64,000 nucleotides of DNA from Novosphingobium sp. SCN 66-18 (GTDB taxonomy: Bacteria > Pseudomonadota > Alphaproteobacteria > Sphingomonadales > Sphingomonadaceae). This document shows, in pieces, positions 28,868-37,947 of this stretch; the first letter of the stretch is position 1, and each line of letters starts with the position of its first letter. Where the stretch lies: contig MEGD01000003.1 of the NCBI GenBank assembly GCA_001725355.1, positions 62,001-126,000 of the forward strand, in the 5' to 3' direction. The translations under genes were made by a program, and so were the position numbers. Under the pieces are notes generated by a model. It made no database searches. It was not told the DNA's origin and was given only the letters and a program-made list of their open reading frames with translations.

Positions 28868-28889
28868 CCATACCGACCAGTTGGTATGG
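28868..28889. promoter_or_regulatory. TetR-type operator upstream of tetR
   Basis: The 22 bases read CCATACC-GACCAGTT-GGTATGG, a perfect 7-base inverted repeat with an AC/GT pair also matching inside. This ATACCnnnnnnnnGGTAT layout is very common for TetR-family operators. It sits 8-29 bases upstream of the regulator's start codon, overlapping where its promoter or leader must be. Confidence 0.75.
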
Positions 28890-28988
28890 CGCAAACGAAT
28901 ATCCGTCCTCTCCGGACAAAAAGCGCATTCTCTCCAGAGGCTTCCGGTCTGGGCGGCCGTCATTGCAGGCCGCCGCCCCAGTTCCTCC

Positions 28989-29630
28989 CTATCCGAGCGT
29001 CGCCACCGCTGCCGCCTCGCGCTCCGCCACGGCGCGCCAGCACGGCTGTTCGCCGACGCGCGCGAACCATGCCGCCGTTGCCGGATGCCTGTCCGGATCG
29101 GGCGATAGCATGGCATATGCCATCGTGCGCAGGACGCTCGCCACCGCGATATCGCCGATGCTGAACGTATCGCCCGTCAGCCAGCCTTCCGCCGGAACCA
29201 CGCCTTCCAGATAGTCGAGCATGGGCGCGATCTCGGCCATGCCCTGCTCGGCCGCCGCCTCATCGCCCGGCCGACCCAGCACGCGCGGCGCCACGAAGCG
29301 GTTGAACACGATCTTGGCGCCGGCCGGCACGATGATCGTATCGGCGAATTCCTCGAACCAGATCGCCCTGCCGCGTGCCCGCGCCTCCGCCGGAAAGATC
29401 GCCGGTTCGGGATGCAGGGCGTCCATGTAGGTGGCGATGGCGGTCGAATCGGCCAGGGTGAAATCGCCATCGCGCAGCGCCGGGATCTTCCGGAACGGAC
29501 TCGCCTCCAGGAATTCGGGCGATGGCGCTCCCGGACGGCTGATCACCGATTCCACGGCGATCCCCTTGTAAGCAGCTACCAGAAGCACCTTGCGCACGAA
29601 CGGCGACAGCGGAAAACCATAGACCTGCAT
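28989..29630 (-). CDS. Glutathione S-transferase family protein
   Basis: 213 residues. It starts [24 protein letters not shown], with the Ser of S-P-F-V-R at the usual active-site position, the cis-proline motif R-K-I-P-A-L, the A-D-S-T-A-I glutathione-binding turn, then a helical C-terminal domain with [13 protein letters not shown]. It lies upstream of tetR on the same strand, 128 bases away, and may or may not be read into the tetR operon. The ATG at 29630 follows GGGAGAGGTCGA. An in-frame extension to 29834 is antisense to cobS and is rejected. Confidence 0.88.
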   Translation of the reverse strand: MQVYGFPLSPFVRKVLLVAAYKGIAVESVISRPGAPSPEFLEASPFRKIPALRDGDFTLADSTAIATYMDALHPEPAIFPAEARARGRAIWFEEFADTIIVPAGAKIVFNRFVAPRVLGRPGDEAAAEQGMAEIAPMLDYLEGVVPAEGWLTGDTFSIGDIAVASVLRTMAYAMLSPDPDRHPATAAWFARVGEQPCWRAVAEREAAAVATLG

Positions 29631-29727
29631 TCGACCTCTCCCTGAATCGTTGCCCGATGATGCCGCAATCGCGCCAAGTGGCAAACCTAGTTGCAGCCGC
29701 GCGCGCGGGCGTATAGGCGATGACGCG

Positions 29728-30720
29728 ATGACCGATATTCCGAACATCCAGCCCGACAGCCGAGCCACCACCGTGCTTCCCGCGCCGGACACGACGATCG
29801 ACGCGCGCGAAGTCTTTGGCATCGATATCGACATGAAGGTGCCCGCCTTCTCCGAAGCGGACGAACGCGTGCCCGATCTGGACGAAGGCTACGTCTTCGA
29901 TCCGGACACCACGCTGGCGATCCTGGCGGGCTTTGCCTACAACCGCCGCGTGATGGTCCAGGGCTATCACGGCACCGGCAAATCGACGCATATCGAACAG
30001 GTTGCGGCGCGGCTGAAGTGGCCGTGCATCCGCATCAACCTGGACGCGCATATAAGCCGCATCGACCTGATCGGGCGCGACGCGATCGTGCTGCGCGACG
30101 GCCTCCAGGTCACCGAATTCCGCGAAGGCCTTCTGCCCTGGGCGCTGCAGACGCCGACCGCGCTGGTGTTCGACGAATACGACGCGGGCCGCCCGGACGT
30201 GATGTTCGTGATCCAGCGCGTGCTGGAGACCGAAGGCAAGCTCACGCTGCTCGACCAGAACCGGGTGATTCGCCCGAACCCGTGGTTCCGCCTGTTCGCC
30301 ACCGCCAACACCGTGGGCCTGGGCGATACCAGCGGCCTCTATCACGGCACGCAGGCGATCAACCAGGGCCAGATGGACCGCTGGAGCCTTGTCGTCGCGC
30401 TCAACTACCTGCCGGCCGAAACCGAGATCGCGGTCGTCGCCAACAAGGTGGAAGGGCTGGACAAGCAGACCATCGCCGACATGGTCCGCGTCGCCGACCT
30501 GACGCGCAAGGGCTTCGTCAACGGCGACATTTCCACGGTGATGAGCCCGCGCACGGTCATCGCCTGGGCGCACAACAGCCAGATCTTCCGCGACGTGGGC
30601 TTCGCCTTCCGCCTCTCGTTCCTCAACAAGTGCGACGAAGCGGAGCGCGTGCTGGTGGCCGAATACTACCAGCGCGTGTTCGGCAAGGACCTGCCCGAAA
30701 GCGTCGCGCACAAGGCGTAA
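29728..30720 (+). CDS. cobS: Aerobic cobaltochelatase subunit CobS
   Basis: 330 residues, AAA+ ATPase. With CobN and CobT it inserts cobalt into hydrogenobyrinic acid a,c-diamide in the aerobic B12 pathway. The protein matches CobS end to end: [15 protein letters not shown], Walker [10 protein letters not shown], Walker B A-L-V-F-D-E-Y-D, the [18 protein letters not shown] sensor region. The start at 29728 (ATG, Met-Thr-Asp) is chosen because it gives the usual CobS N-terminus. The expected partner cobT is not downstream; instead the gene ends at a repeat region and a convergent oxidoreductase. Upstream lies a divergent GST. Confidence 0.94.
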   Translation: MTDIPNIQPDSRATTVLPAPDTTIDAREVFGIDIDMKVPAFSEADERVPDLDEGYVFDPDTTLAILAGFAYNRRVMVQGYHGTGKSTHIEQVAARLKWPCIRINLDAHISRIDLIGRDAIVLRDGLQVTEFREGLLPWALQTPTALVFDEYDAGRPDVMFVIQRVLETEGKLTLLDQNRVIRPNPWFRLFATANTVGLGDTSGLYHGTQAINQGQMDRWSLVVALNYLPAETEIAVVANKVEGLDKQTIADMVRVADLTRKGFVNGDISTVMSPRTVIAWAHNSQIFRDVGFAFRLSFLNKCDEAERVLVAEYYQRVFGKDLPESVAHKA

Positions 30721-30770
30721 GACGGGCGGGGGGCCTCTGGTCCACGCCTCACCATGCTTTCCCCCACCTC

Positions 30771-30866
30771 GTCACCCCGGCGAAAGCCGGGGTCTCAGGC
30801 GGTTGCGGGAAAGCCCCGGCACGGTCCAGCCAAGCCTCACGAGACCCCGGCTTTCGCCGGGGTGAC
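30771..30866. repeat. Pair of inverted 26-base repeats (REP-like) in a convergent intergenic region
   Basis: Positions 30771-30796 and 30841-30866 are perfect reverse complements. Each arm itself holds a hairpin (ACCCCGGC-gaaa-GCCGGGGT type). A shorter, degenerate third copy follows at 30877-30896. Elements of this sequence are frequent between genes in sphingomonads. Placed between convergent cobS and the oxidoreductase, they may act as a two-way terminator or mRNA-protecting structure. Confidence 0.75.
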
Positions 30867-30917
30867 GTTTTTCTATGGGGCTTTCGCGGGGGTGACGCTT
30901 CTATAGAGAAAGTCGCC

Positions 30918-32039
30918 TCAGCCATTAGGCAGGATCAGGTACTTCTCGCCCGTGCGCCGCGCGTTGTATTCCAGCACCGCCTCGCGGGTGAGGATGTCCT
31001 TCAGCGGCACCCGCGCCTTGTAGTGGCTGGCGAAGGTGGTGGTGATGTTGTCCATCACCCGCGCGCGCATCCGCCCCACGATCTCCGGCCCGGCCTTGGC
31101 CATGAACGGTGTCAGCAGCCAGCCGGCAAGATCCCAGGTCAGCCCGAACGCGCGGTTCAGCACCGTCGGCCCCAGATCGAGCGCGCCGTAGATATAAACC
31201 TTCTTCGGCGTGGACGAACCATAGCGGCTGTAGGCCGCCCCCCGGCTCGCCGCCGCTTCCATCGCGGTCAGGATTTGCCCCGCCAGCGTGCCGCCGCCGA
31301 TCGCGTCGAAGCCCAGCATAGCCTTGGTTTCGGCAATGGCGTCGATCAGCTTCGGCATGAAATCCGGCGCGGTGGAATCGAGCACGTACTGCGCCCCCAG
31401 ATCGCGCAGGATCTTCTCCTGCGCCGCGCTGCGCACGATGTTCACCAGCGGAATGCCATCTTCCTGACAGATCTTCACCAGCATCTGCCCCAGGTTCGAA
31501 GCGGCGGCCGTGTGGACCAGCCCGGTGAAGCCCTCCAGCTTCATCGTCTCGGTAAAGCCCAGGGAGGTCAGCGGGTTCACGAAGGCCGAGGCGCCTTGCT
31601 CGGCGGAAACGTGATCGGGCAGCGCGACGCACGCGCCCGCATCGACCAGGCGATACTGGGCATAAGCGCCGCCCGGCAGGCAGGTCACGCGCCGGTTCAG
31701 CAGCGCCTGTGCCTCGGGCGCGTCGCCGGCGGCGATCACCGTGCCCGCGCCTTCGTTGCCCACCGGCATCGCCTCGCCGATCCGCGCCTTCATCGCGCGC
31801 ACCGCGCCTTCGGGCATCCGCGCGACCAGCCGGCCTTCGGAATATTCCGCGTTCTCGACGTCGGCCGGGCCGAACAGCAGCCCCAGGTCCGACGGATTGA
31901 TCGGCGCCGCTTCCATGCGAATCAGCACTTCGCGGCCCTTGGGAGCGGGCACGGTCTGTTCGACCAGTTCCACCGTCAGCAAGCCGTCTTCGCCCAGCGT
32001 GGACAGCAGTTGCAGGCCTTTGACATCGGACATCTTCAT
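30918..32039 (-). CDS. MDR-type quinone oxidoreductase / zinc-type alcohol dehydrogenase relative
   Basis: 373 residues. The N-terminal GroES-like domain shows [23 protein letters not shown] near residue 95, and the cofactor-binding fold around [16 protein letters not shown] instead of the classic A-x-x-G-x-G. No clear catalytic-zinc cysteines are present, fitting a quinone reductase or crotonase-like MDR enzyme rather than a zinc dehydrogenase. Substrate unknown. Its ATG overlaps the truA stop by 4 bases, so it is the third gene of fmt-truA-MDR. Confidence 0.85.
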   Translation of the reverse strand: MKMSDVKGLQLLSTLGEDGLLTVELVEQTVPAPKGREVLIRMEAAPINPSDLGLLFGPADVENAEYSEGRLVARMPEGAVRAMKARIGEAMPVGNEGAGTVIAAGDAPEAQALLNRRVTCLPGGAYAQYRLVDAGACVALPDHVSAEQGASAFVNPLTSLGFTETMKLEGFTGLVHTAAASNLGQMLVKICQEDGIPLVNIVRSAAQEKILRDLGAQYVLDSTAPDFMPKLIDAIAETKAMLGFDAIGGGTLAGQILTAMEAAASRGAAYSRYGSSTPKKVYIYGALDLGPTVLNRAFGLTWDLAGWLLTPFMAKAGPEIVGRMRARVMDNITTTFASHYKARVPLKDILTREAVLEYNARRTGEKYLILPNG

Positions 32040-32788
32040 TCTCCCGGATAGGTTGCCTTCACGAAGTAGAGCCCTTCCGGGGGCGCGTTAAGTCCTAATT
32101 TGCAACGGTCTTTCGCGGCGAGCGCGGCGGCGAGGTCGGCGCGCGTCCACATCCCCTGCCCCACCAGCGCCAGGCATCCCACCATCGAGCGCACCTGATG
32201 ATGCAGGAAACTGCGCGCGGCCGCCTCGACGATCACGTGATCGCCCTCGCGCCGCACGTCCAGCCGATCGAGCGTCTTGAGCGGACTCGCCGCCTGGCAA
32301 TGGACCGACCGGAACGTGGTGAAATCGTGGTGCCCGACCAGTTCCTGCGCCGCCGCGTGCATCGCCCCCGCATCCAGCGACCGCGCGATGCGCCAGGCCA
32401 GCCCCGCCTCCAGCGTCAGCGGCGCGCGGCGGTTGGCGATGCGGTATTCATAGGCCCGCCCCAGGCACGAAAAGCGCGCGTGCCAGTCCGCATCGACCAC
32501 CCGCGCCTCCAGCACCGCCACCGCGTGGCCGGCCAGCCGCAGCCGCGCGTTGAGCGCCTCGGACAGGCGAAACGGATCGAAATCGCGCGCCAGATCGAAA
32601 TGCGCGCGCATGGCCAGCGCGTGGACGCCGGTATCGGTCCGCCCGGCGGCATGGAGCGTCACCGCCTGCCCGGTGACCGCGAACGCCGCCTCCTCCACCG
32701 CCTGCTGCACCGATGGGCCGTGCGCCTGCCTCTGGAAGCCCATGTAGGGCTGGCCGTTCCATTCGAGCGTGAGCGCGAAACGGGTCAT
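32036..32788 (-). CDS. truA: tRNA pseudouridine(38-40) synthase
   Basis: 250 residues, the normal size. TruA isomerises uridines 38-40 in the anticodon stem. The catalytic aspartate lies in [10 protein letters not shown] (around residues 49-58), the start [15 protein letters not shown] is conserved, and [13 protein letters not shown] near residue 190 is the family signature. It follows fmt with a 37-base gap on the same strand, a common pairing in bacteria. Confidence 0.97.
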   Translation of the reverse strand: MTRFALTLEWNGQPYMGFQRQAHGPSVQQAVEEAAFAVTGQAVTLHAAGRTDTGVHALAMRAHFDLARDFDPFRLSEALNARLRLAGHAVAVLEARVVDADWHARFSCLGRAYEYRIANRRAPLTLEAGLAWRIARSLDAGAMHAAAQELVGHHDFTTFRSVHCQAASPLKTLDRLDVRREGDHVIVEAAARSFLHHQVRSMVGCLALVGQGMWTRADLAAALAAKDRCKLGLNAPPEGLYFVKATYPGE

Positions 32789-32825
32789 GCGGGATGGCTC
32801 CCGGACCGGCAGCGGTACGCCACCA

Positions 32826-33731
32826 TCATTCCAGCACCGTTCCGGCCGGCACTACCCGCCCGCGCAGCAACGCCGCCGTATCCATTGCCGGCCGCCCCGC
32901 CCGCTGGACCGTCCGCGGGCGCAACGCACCGACGCCGCACGCGATCGTCAGCCTGTCGTCCAGCACGCTGCCCGGCGCTCCCTCTCCCGCGACGACCTCC
33001 GCCGCCAGCACGCGATAGCGCTCCCCCTCCAGCTCGAAGAACGCGCCGGGCGCCGGCGCGAAAGCGCGCACCTGCCGCTCCACGTCCAGCGCCGCCCGCG
33101 TGAAATCGAGCCGGCTTTCCGCCTTGTCGATCTTGTGGGCATAGGTCACGCCGTCCTCCGGCTGGATCGCCGGCGGATGCCCCGGCAGGTCCGCCAGCAC
33201 CTCTACCATCAGCGCCGCGCCGCGTTCGGCCAGTTCGGCCGTCAGCGCGCCCGCCGTCTTCCCGTCCACCGGCGTCGTCACTTTCGCCAGCATCGGCCCG
33301 GTATCCAGCCCGCGCTCCATCTGCATGATGGTCACGCCCGTCGTTTCATCCCCCGCCAGGATCGCGCGCTGCACCGGCGCGGCACCGCGCCAGCGCGGCA
33401 GGATCGAGCCATGGACGTTGAGGCAGCCCAGGCGGGGCGCATCGAGCACCGCCTGCGGCAGGATCAGGCCATAGGCGGCCACCACCGCGACATCGGCGTC
33501 CAGCGCGGCCAGCGCCGCCTGTTCCTCCGCGCCTTTCAGGCTGGCCGGCGTGCGCACCGCAATGCCCAGTGCCTCGGCCGCGAGATGCACCGGCGATGGC
33601 TGGAGCTTCTTGCCGCGCCCGGCGGGCCGGGGTGGCTGGCTGTACGCCGCGAGCACCGTGTGCCCCGCCGCCACCAGCGCACGCAGCGTCGGCACCGCGA
33701 AATCGGGCGTGCCCATGAAGATGATGCGCAT
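32826..33731 (-). CDS. fmt: Methionyl-tRNA formyltransferase
   Basis: 301 residues. It formylates initiator Met-tRNA. The start [16 protein letters not shown], the folate/catalytic stretch [21 protein letters not shown], the D-x-G segment in [11 protein letters not shown], and [11 protein letters not shown] mark the family. The C-terminal OB domain is present. It is divergent from recR with 50 bases between the start codons; def lies just beyond recR, so formylation and deformylation genes remain close. Confidence 0.97.
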   Translation of the reverse strand: MRIIFMGTPDFAVPTLRALVAAGHTVLAAYSQPPRPAGRGKKLQPSPVHLAAEALGIAVRTPASLKGAEEQAALAALDADVAVVAAYGLILPQAVLDAPRLGCLNVHGSILPRWRGAAPVQRAILAGDETTGVTIMQMERGLDTGPMLAKVTTPVDGKTAGALTAELAERGAALMVEVLADLPGHPPAIQPEDGVTYAHKIDKAESRLDFTRAALDVERQVRAFAPAPGAFFELEGERYRVLAAEVVAGEGAPGSVLDDRLTIACGVGALRPRTVQRAGRPAMDTAALLRGRVVPAGTVLE

Positions 33732-33781
33732 GGTGTGCGAAAAGCCTTCCGTTTGCCTGCGGCGGCCCTATCTGTGCAGCC

Positions 33782-34378
33782 ATGGCATCGCAAGAGATCG
33801 AGGCGCTGGCCGGCGCGCTCGCCCGCCTTCCCGGACTTGGCCCGCGCTCCGCGCGCCGCGCCGTGCTGTGGCTGATCAAGCGCCGCGAAACCGCGCTGAC
33901 GCAGTTGGTCGAGGCACTGGCCACGGTGCGCGACCGGCTGGTGGAATGCGACACCTGCGGCAATGTCGACACCAGCAACCCCTGCGGCATCTGCGCCGAT
34001 CCCCGCCGCGATTCGCGCGCGATCTGCGTGGTGGAGGAAGTGGCGGACCTGTGGGCGCTCGATCGCGCGCACCTGTTCACCGGCCGCTACCATGTCCTTG
34101 GCGGCCGCCTTTCGGCGCTGGACGGCGTGCGCCCCGAAGACCTTGCCATCGCCAGCCTGCTCGATCGCGTGGCGGCCGGTGGCATCGACGAAGTGGTGCT
34201 GGCGATGAACGCCACGCTCGAAGGCCAGACCACCGCGCACTACATCGCCGAACGGCTGGAAGCCTTCCCCGTCCGCGTCACCCAGCTCGCGCACGGCCTG
34301 CCCGTCGGTGGCGAGCTCGATTATCTCGACGAAGGCACGCTCGCCCAGGCCCTGCGCGCCCGGCGGCCGGTGGGATGA
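33782..34378 (+). CDS. recR: Recombination mediator protein RecR
   Basis: 198 residues. RecR with RecF/RecO loads RecA on gapped DNA. The N-terminal helix-hairpin-helix ([19 protein letters not shown]), the four-cysteine zinc finger (C-D-T-C...C-G-I-C at about residues 57-72), and the Toprim domain with [12 protein letters not shown] are all clear. The Walker-B-like [12 protein letters not shown] at the end is standard. It starts with ATG at 33782. Confidence 0.97.
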   Translation: MASQEIEALAGALARLPGLGPRSARRAVLWLIKRRETALTQLVEALATVRDRLVECDTCGNVDTSNPCGICADPRRDSRAICVVEEVADLWALDRAHLFTGRYHVLGGRLSALDGVRPEDLAIASLLDRVAAGGIDEVVLAMNATLEGQTTAHYIAERLEAFPVRVTQLAHGLPVGGELDYLDEGTLAQALRARRPVG

Positions 34379-34392
34379 CGGAGAATCGCAAC

Positions 34393-34408
34393 GTCCGGGC
34401 AGCCGGAC
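34393..34408 (+). terminator. Weak hairpin between recR and def
   Basis: GTCCGG-GCAG-CCGGAC forms a 6-bp stem 15 bases after recR. No T-run follows, so strength is doubtful; def could still be read through from recR. Confidence 0.25.
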
Positions 34409-34487
34409 GAAGCCGCGTCGTCCCGAGCCCCACCCCCTAACCGCAGCGTCCCTTGCGACTCCGCCGCAACGCGCTTATCTGCGCTTC

Positions 34488-35057
34488 ATGGCTATCCGCG
34501 AAATCATCGAAGTCCCCGATCCGCGCCTCAAGCAGGTGTCCGTACCCGTCACGACGTTCGACGACGAGTTGAAGACGCTCGTCGCCGATATGTTCGAGAC
34601 GATGTACGATGCGCCCGGCATCGGCCTTGCCGCGATCCAGGTCGGCGTACCGCTGCGCGTGCTGGTGATCGATCTCCAGCCCGATGACGAGGACGCGGAA
34701 CCGGAAGTGTGCACCGCGCACGGCGGCCACCACCACACGCACCAGCCGACCAAGCGGGAACCGCGGGTCTTCATCAATCCCGAGATCCTCGATCCTTCGG
34801 AAGAGCACACCATCTACAACGAAGGCTGTCTCTCGGTGCCGGATATCTACGCCGAAGTCGAACGCCCCGCGCGCATCCGCGCCCGCTGGCAGGACGTGGA
34901 CGGCACGGTGCACGAAGAGGACATGGAAGGCCTGCTCGCCACGTGCCTCCAGCACGAGATGGACCACCTCGAAGGTATCCTGTTCATCGACCACCTCTCC
35001 CGCCTCAAGCGGCAGATGGCGCTCAAGAAGCTGGAAAAGCTGCGCAAGGCGGCGTGA
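34488..35057 (+). CDS. def: Peptide deformylase with a histidine-rich insertion
   Basis: 189 residues. It removes the N-formyl group from new proteins. All three motifs are intact: GIGLAAIQVG (residues 44-53), E-G-C-L-S-V-P with the metal-binding Cys114, and Q-H-E-M-D-H with metal-binding His156 and His160. Between the second and third strands (about residues 66-91) there is an extra acidic then histidine-rich loop containing C75 and H-G-G-H-H-H-T-H, which most bacterial enzymes lack. The ATG at 34488 gives the usual short lead to I-I-E-V-P-D-P-R-L. It follows recR by 109 bases. Confidence 0.95.
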   Translation: MAIREIIEVPDPRLKQVSVPVTTFDDELKTLVADMFETMYDAPGIGLAAIQVGVPLRVLVIDLQPDDEDAEPEVCTAHGGHHHTHQPTKREPRVFINPEILDPSEEHTIYNEGCLSVPDIYAEVERPARIRARWQDVDGTVHEEDMEGLLATCLQHEMDHLEGILFIDHLSRLKRQMALKKLEKLRKAA

Positions 35058-35137
35058 CGGCGGAGAACTGGCCCGGCCCGGTTGTCATAGCGCCGGCCAT
35101 GCTTTAGGTTCACGCTTCGTTCTTTTACGGAGCTGTC

Positions 35138-36685
35138 GTGGACTCGCCCTTTCTCCTGCTCGTTTTCCTGATCGTCGCCCTCGTTTTGGGTCTTGCGATC
35201 GGCTGGTTTCTGGGCGGGCGGCCCGTGGCGGACTGGCAGCAGCGCCATGCCGAGCGGGACAGTGCGGCCAAGGCGCACGAGGCCACGGTCAAGGCGATGA
35301 CGGTCGATCTCGCGGCGATGAGCGAGCGGGTGAAGCTGCTCGATCAGGTCGCCGGCGAACTCGCCGCCATCCGCCAGGAACGCAATACGCTCGCCTCGCA
35401 ACTGGCCTCGGCCACGGAACGCGCGCGCCATGCCGATGCGCTCGCCGCCGATCTCGCCACCGCGCGGGAGGAGCGCGAGGCGCTGCGCGCCGAAGTGGCG
35501 CGGATGAAGGCCAACGCCACCAACTTCGCCGAGCGCGAGCGCCTGCTGGTCGAGGCGCGCGAGGCGCTGCGCAAGGAATTCGAGGCCGCTGGCGCCAAGG
35601 TGCTGGAAGGCGCGCAGGAGGCGTTCCTGCGCCGCGCCGCCGATCGCTTCGAGCAGAGCGAGAAGACCAGTGCCGAACGCCTGCGCACGCTGCTCGCCCC
35701 GGTGGGCGAACGGCTCCAGAAATACGAGCAGCAGGTGCAGGAACTCGAAGCCAAACGCGTCGATTCCTTCGGCCAGCTTTCGGGCCTGATCCAGTCGATG
35801 CGCGATGGGCAGGAGGCCGTGCGCGCCGAAGCCGCGCGGCTGGGCAATTCGCTGCGCAACGCGCCCAAGGCGCGCGGGCGCTGGGGCGAACAGCAGTTGC
35901 GCAACCTGCTCGAACAGTGCGGGCTTGCCGAACACACCGATTTCGTCACCGAACATTCGATCGACACCGAGGACGGCCGCCTCCGCCCGGACGCCATCGT
36001 GCGCATTCCCGGCCAGAAAAGCCTGATCGTCGATGCCAAGGTTTCGCTCAACGCCTATCAGGATGCGTTCGCGGCCGACACGGAAGAGGCCAGGGAGAAT
36101 TTCCTCACCCTGCACGCGACCTCGATGCGCAACCACATCCAGCAACTCGGCGCGAAATCCTACCAGAGCCAGTTCGACGATGCGCCCGATTACGTGGTGA
36201 TGTTCGTGCCGGGCGAACACTTCGTCGCCGCCGCGCTCGAACACGATCCGGGGCTGTGGGACTTCGCCTTCGAACGCAAGGTCCTGCTCGCCACGCCGAC
36301 CAATCTCGTCGCCATCGCGCGCACCGTGGCGATGGTCTGGCGGCAGGACACGATCGCGCGCGAAGCGGTGGAGATCGGCAAGGCCGGGACCGAGCTTTAC
36401 GATCGCCTCGCGGTCGCCGCCGAGCATCTCAAGCGCGTGGGCGGAGGGCTGAACAGCGCGGTCGAAAACTACAACAAGTTCGTCGGCAGCTTCGAGCGCA
36501 ACGTGCTCTCGGCCGGCCGCCGCCTGCGCGACAAGGGCGTCTCGATCGGCAAGCGCGAGATCGAGGAAGTCTCGCTCGTCGAATCCGCGCCGCGTTACGC
36601 CGAAAGCACGGCCGTGGAGCCTTCGGAACTTCCCGCGCCCCAACCGGTTGATACAGAGGATGACATCGCAGCGACGGCGGGGTGA
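35138..36685 (+). CDS. rmuC: DNA recombination protein RmuC
   Basis: 515 residues. RmuC limits DNA inversions at short inverted repeats; the C-terminal part belongs to the PD-(D/E)XK nuclease fold. An N-terminal membrane helix (about residues 4-27) leads into a long coiled coil (about 35-235), then the conserved domain beginning ARGRWGEQQLRNLLEQCGL, with D-A-I-V-R-I-P-G-Q-K-S-L-I-V-D-A-K-V-S and the F-V-P-G-E-H-F motif. The GTG start has ACGGAGC upstream. The lipoprotein gene that follows starts 1 base after its stop. Confidence 0.95.
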   Translation: MDSPFLLLVFLIVALVLGLAIGWFLGGRPVADWQQRHAERDSAAKAHEATVKAMTVDLAAMSERVKLLDQVAGELAAIRQERNTLASQLASATERARHADALAADLATAREEREALRAEVARMKANATNFAERERLLVEAREALRKEFEAAGAKVLEGAQEAFLRRAADRFEQSEKTSAERLRTLLAPVGERLQKYEQQVQELEAKRVDSFGQLSGLIQSMRDGQEAVRAEAARLGNSLRNAPKARGRWGEQQLRNLLEQCGLAEHTDFVTEHSIDTEDGRLRPDAIVRIPGQKSLIVDAKVSLNAYQDAFAADTEEARENFLTLHATSMRNHIQQLGAKSYQSQFDDAPDYVVMFVPGEHFVAAALEHDPGLWDFAFERKVLLATPTNLVAIARTVAMVWRQDTIAREAVEIGKAGTELYDRLAVAAEHLKRVGGGLNSAVENYNKFVGSFERNVLSAGRRLRDKGVSIGKREIEEVSLVESAPRYAESTAVEPSELPAPQPVDTEDDIAATAG

Positions 36686-36686
36686 A

Positions 36687-37463
36687 ATGAAAGTACGGGG
36701 GCGATGGCTGGCATTTGCGGCGCTGAGCGTGCTGGCCGGCTGCGACCGCGCCGCGCCCGAGCAGCAGGCTCCTGTCGCCACGACTCCCGCCGAAGCCGCA
36801 TCGACCCCGGCCGAAGCCAGCACCACGCCCGAACCCGAACCGACGCCCGAGCCTTCACCGTCCCCCACGCCCAGCCCGACGCCGACCGAGGCGCGCTATG
36901 CCCCGCGCGAGGATTGCGACAAAGCCGCCGGCTGGAAAGCGTTTCGCGGCCGGCTGGCAACCGCGGTCACCGCGCGGGACGCTGGCGCACTGGCCGCGCT
37001 GGCCGATCCCAACATCCGGCTCGACTACGGCGGCGGCAGCGGCGCCGACGAATTGAAGAAGCGGCTGGCCGATCCCAAGGCCGGGCTGTGGCAGGAACTG
37101 GACCGCATCCTGCCGCTCGGCTGTTCGATCGAAGGCGGGCTGGCGGCGATGCCCTGGTACTTCTGGAACGTGCCCGACGACGGCGATCCCTATACCACGA
37201 TGCTGGCAACCGGCCCGGACGTGCCGCTTCGCGCCACGCCTTCGGCCACCGGGGAAACCCGCGCCACGCTCGACTGGGCCATGGTGTCGATCGCGTCCGA
37301 GAGCTTCGATCCCAAGGCGCGCTTCACCCGCGTCAAGCTGATGGCCTCCGGGCAGAAAGGCTATGTCGAAACAGCGAAGCTGCGCAGCGTGATTTCCTAT
37401 CGCCTGATCGCGGAGCCACACGATGGCGGCTGGAAAATCACCGCGCTTATTTCGGGCGATTAG
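36687..37463 (+). CDS. Predicted lipoprotein with an SH3-like C-terminal region
   Basis: 258 residues. A signal ends in the lipobox L-S-V-L-A-G-C (Cys17). A threonine/proline/glutamate-rich linker of about 50 residues (P-E-P-E-P-T-P-E-P-S-P-S-P type) spans the periplasm. The globular part has conserved tryptophans and a segment V-P-L-R-A-T-P-S-A-T-G-E-T followed later by G-Y-V-E-T-A-K-L-R-S, the layout of a bacterial SH3 domain. Function unknown; peptidoglycan or protein binding is a guess. The start is set by the 1-base gap after rmuC. The stop overlaps the META gene's stop by 4 bases on the other strand. Confidence 0.78.
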   Translation: MKVRGRWLAFAALSVLAGCDRAAPEQQAPVATTPAEAASTPAEASTTPEPEPTPEPSPSPTPSPTPTEARYAPREDCDKAAGWKAFRGRLATAVTARDAGALAALADPNIRLDYGGGSGADELKKRLADPKAGLWQELDRILPLGCSIEGGLAAMPWYFWNVPDDGDPYTTMLATGPDVPLRATPSATGETRATLDWAMVSIASESFDPKARFTRVKLMASGQKGYVETAKLRSVISYRLIAEPHDGGWKITALISGD

Positions 37464-37891
37464 CCTTTGGATTTGGCCGCGGGCGCGCCGTGCAGTTCCA
37501 GCGTGTGCCCGCCGGATTCGATCCACAGGCGATCGCCGTTGCGCCGGAAGCGCGGGGCGCCGGAAAGCAATGCGTTGACCGCTTCCTCCTGCTGTCCCAC
37601 CAGCCCTTCGCAGAACATCCGCGTCGAAATCAGCGGCCCGGCGATCAGTCGATCGCCCTCGACCCGGTATTCGCCACCGATGCCATTGCAGCCGACGCTG
37701 GCCGAAAGGCGCGTTTCCGCAAAGCCCATCCGCGCGCGGTCGGGCGCGGCGGGGGCTTTTCCGTCGATGCTGGCGATAGTCCATTGCGTGCCGACAAGGC
37801 CGGCCGTGCCACCGGCCGCCGGCGTCGTGCAGCCTCCGGCCAGCAGGCTGGCCGAAAGCGCGAAGGCGGCAAGGATCGGAACGCTGCGCAT
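37460..37891 (-). CDS. META-domain lipoprotein (HslJ-like)
   Basis: 143 residues. The N-terminal signal ends with L-A-G-G-C (Cys21), a usable lipobox. The META domain follows: G-T-Q-W-T-I-A-S-I-D-G, S-V-G-C-N-G-I-G-G-E-Y, and the S-T-R-M-F-C pair, with the C-N-G and M-x-C cysteines that typically form a disulfide. HslJ relatives are outer-membrane stress proteins linked to novobiocin tolerance in E. coli. It converges with the preceding lipoprotein gene. Confidence 0.87.
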   Translation of the reverse strand: MRSVPILAAFALSASLLAGGCTTPAAGGTAGLVGTQWTIASIDGKAPAAPDRARMGFAETRLSASVGCNGIGGEYRVEGDRLIAGPLISTRMFCEGLVGQQEEAVNALLSGAPRFRRNGDRLWIESGGHTLELHGAPAAKSKG

Positions 37892-37947
37892 GATACCGCC
37901 TTATAGAACGGCGCGATGATCACACGATTAACGCCGATGGCGCCATT

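Noticed and set aside
28989-29834. Longer GST reading frame toward cobS
   Set aside because: The extra N-terminal residues overlap the divergent cobS start and do not resemble a GST; the [11 protein letters not shown] start is standard.
34393-34408. Strong terminator after recR
   Set aside because: The stem is only 6 bp with no T-run; listed only as a weak candidate.
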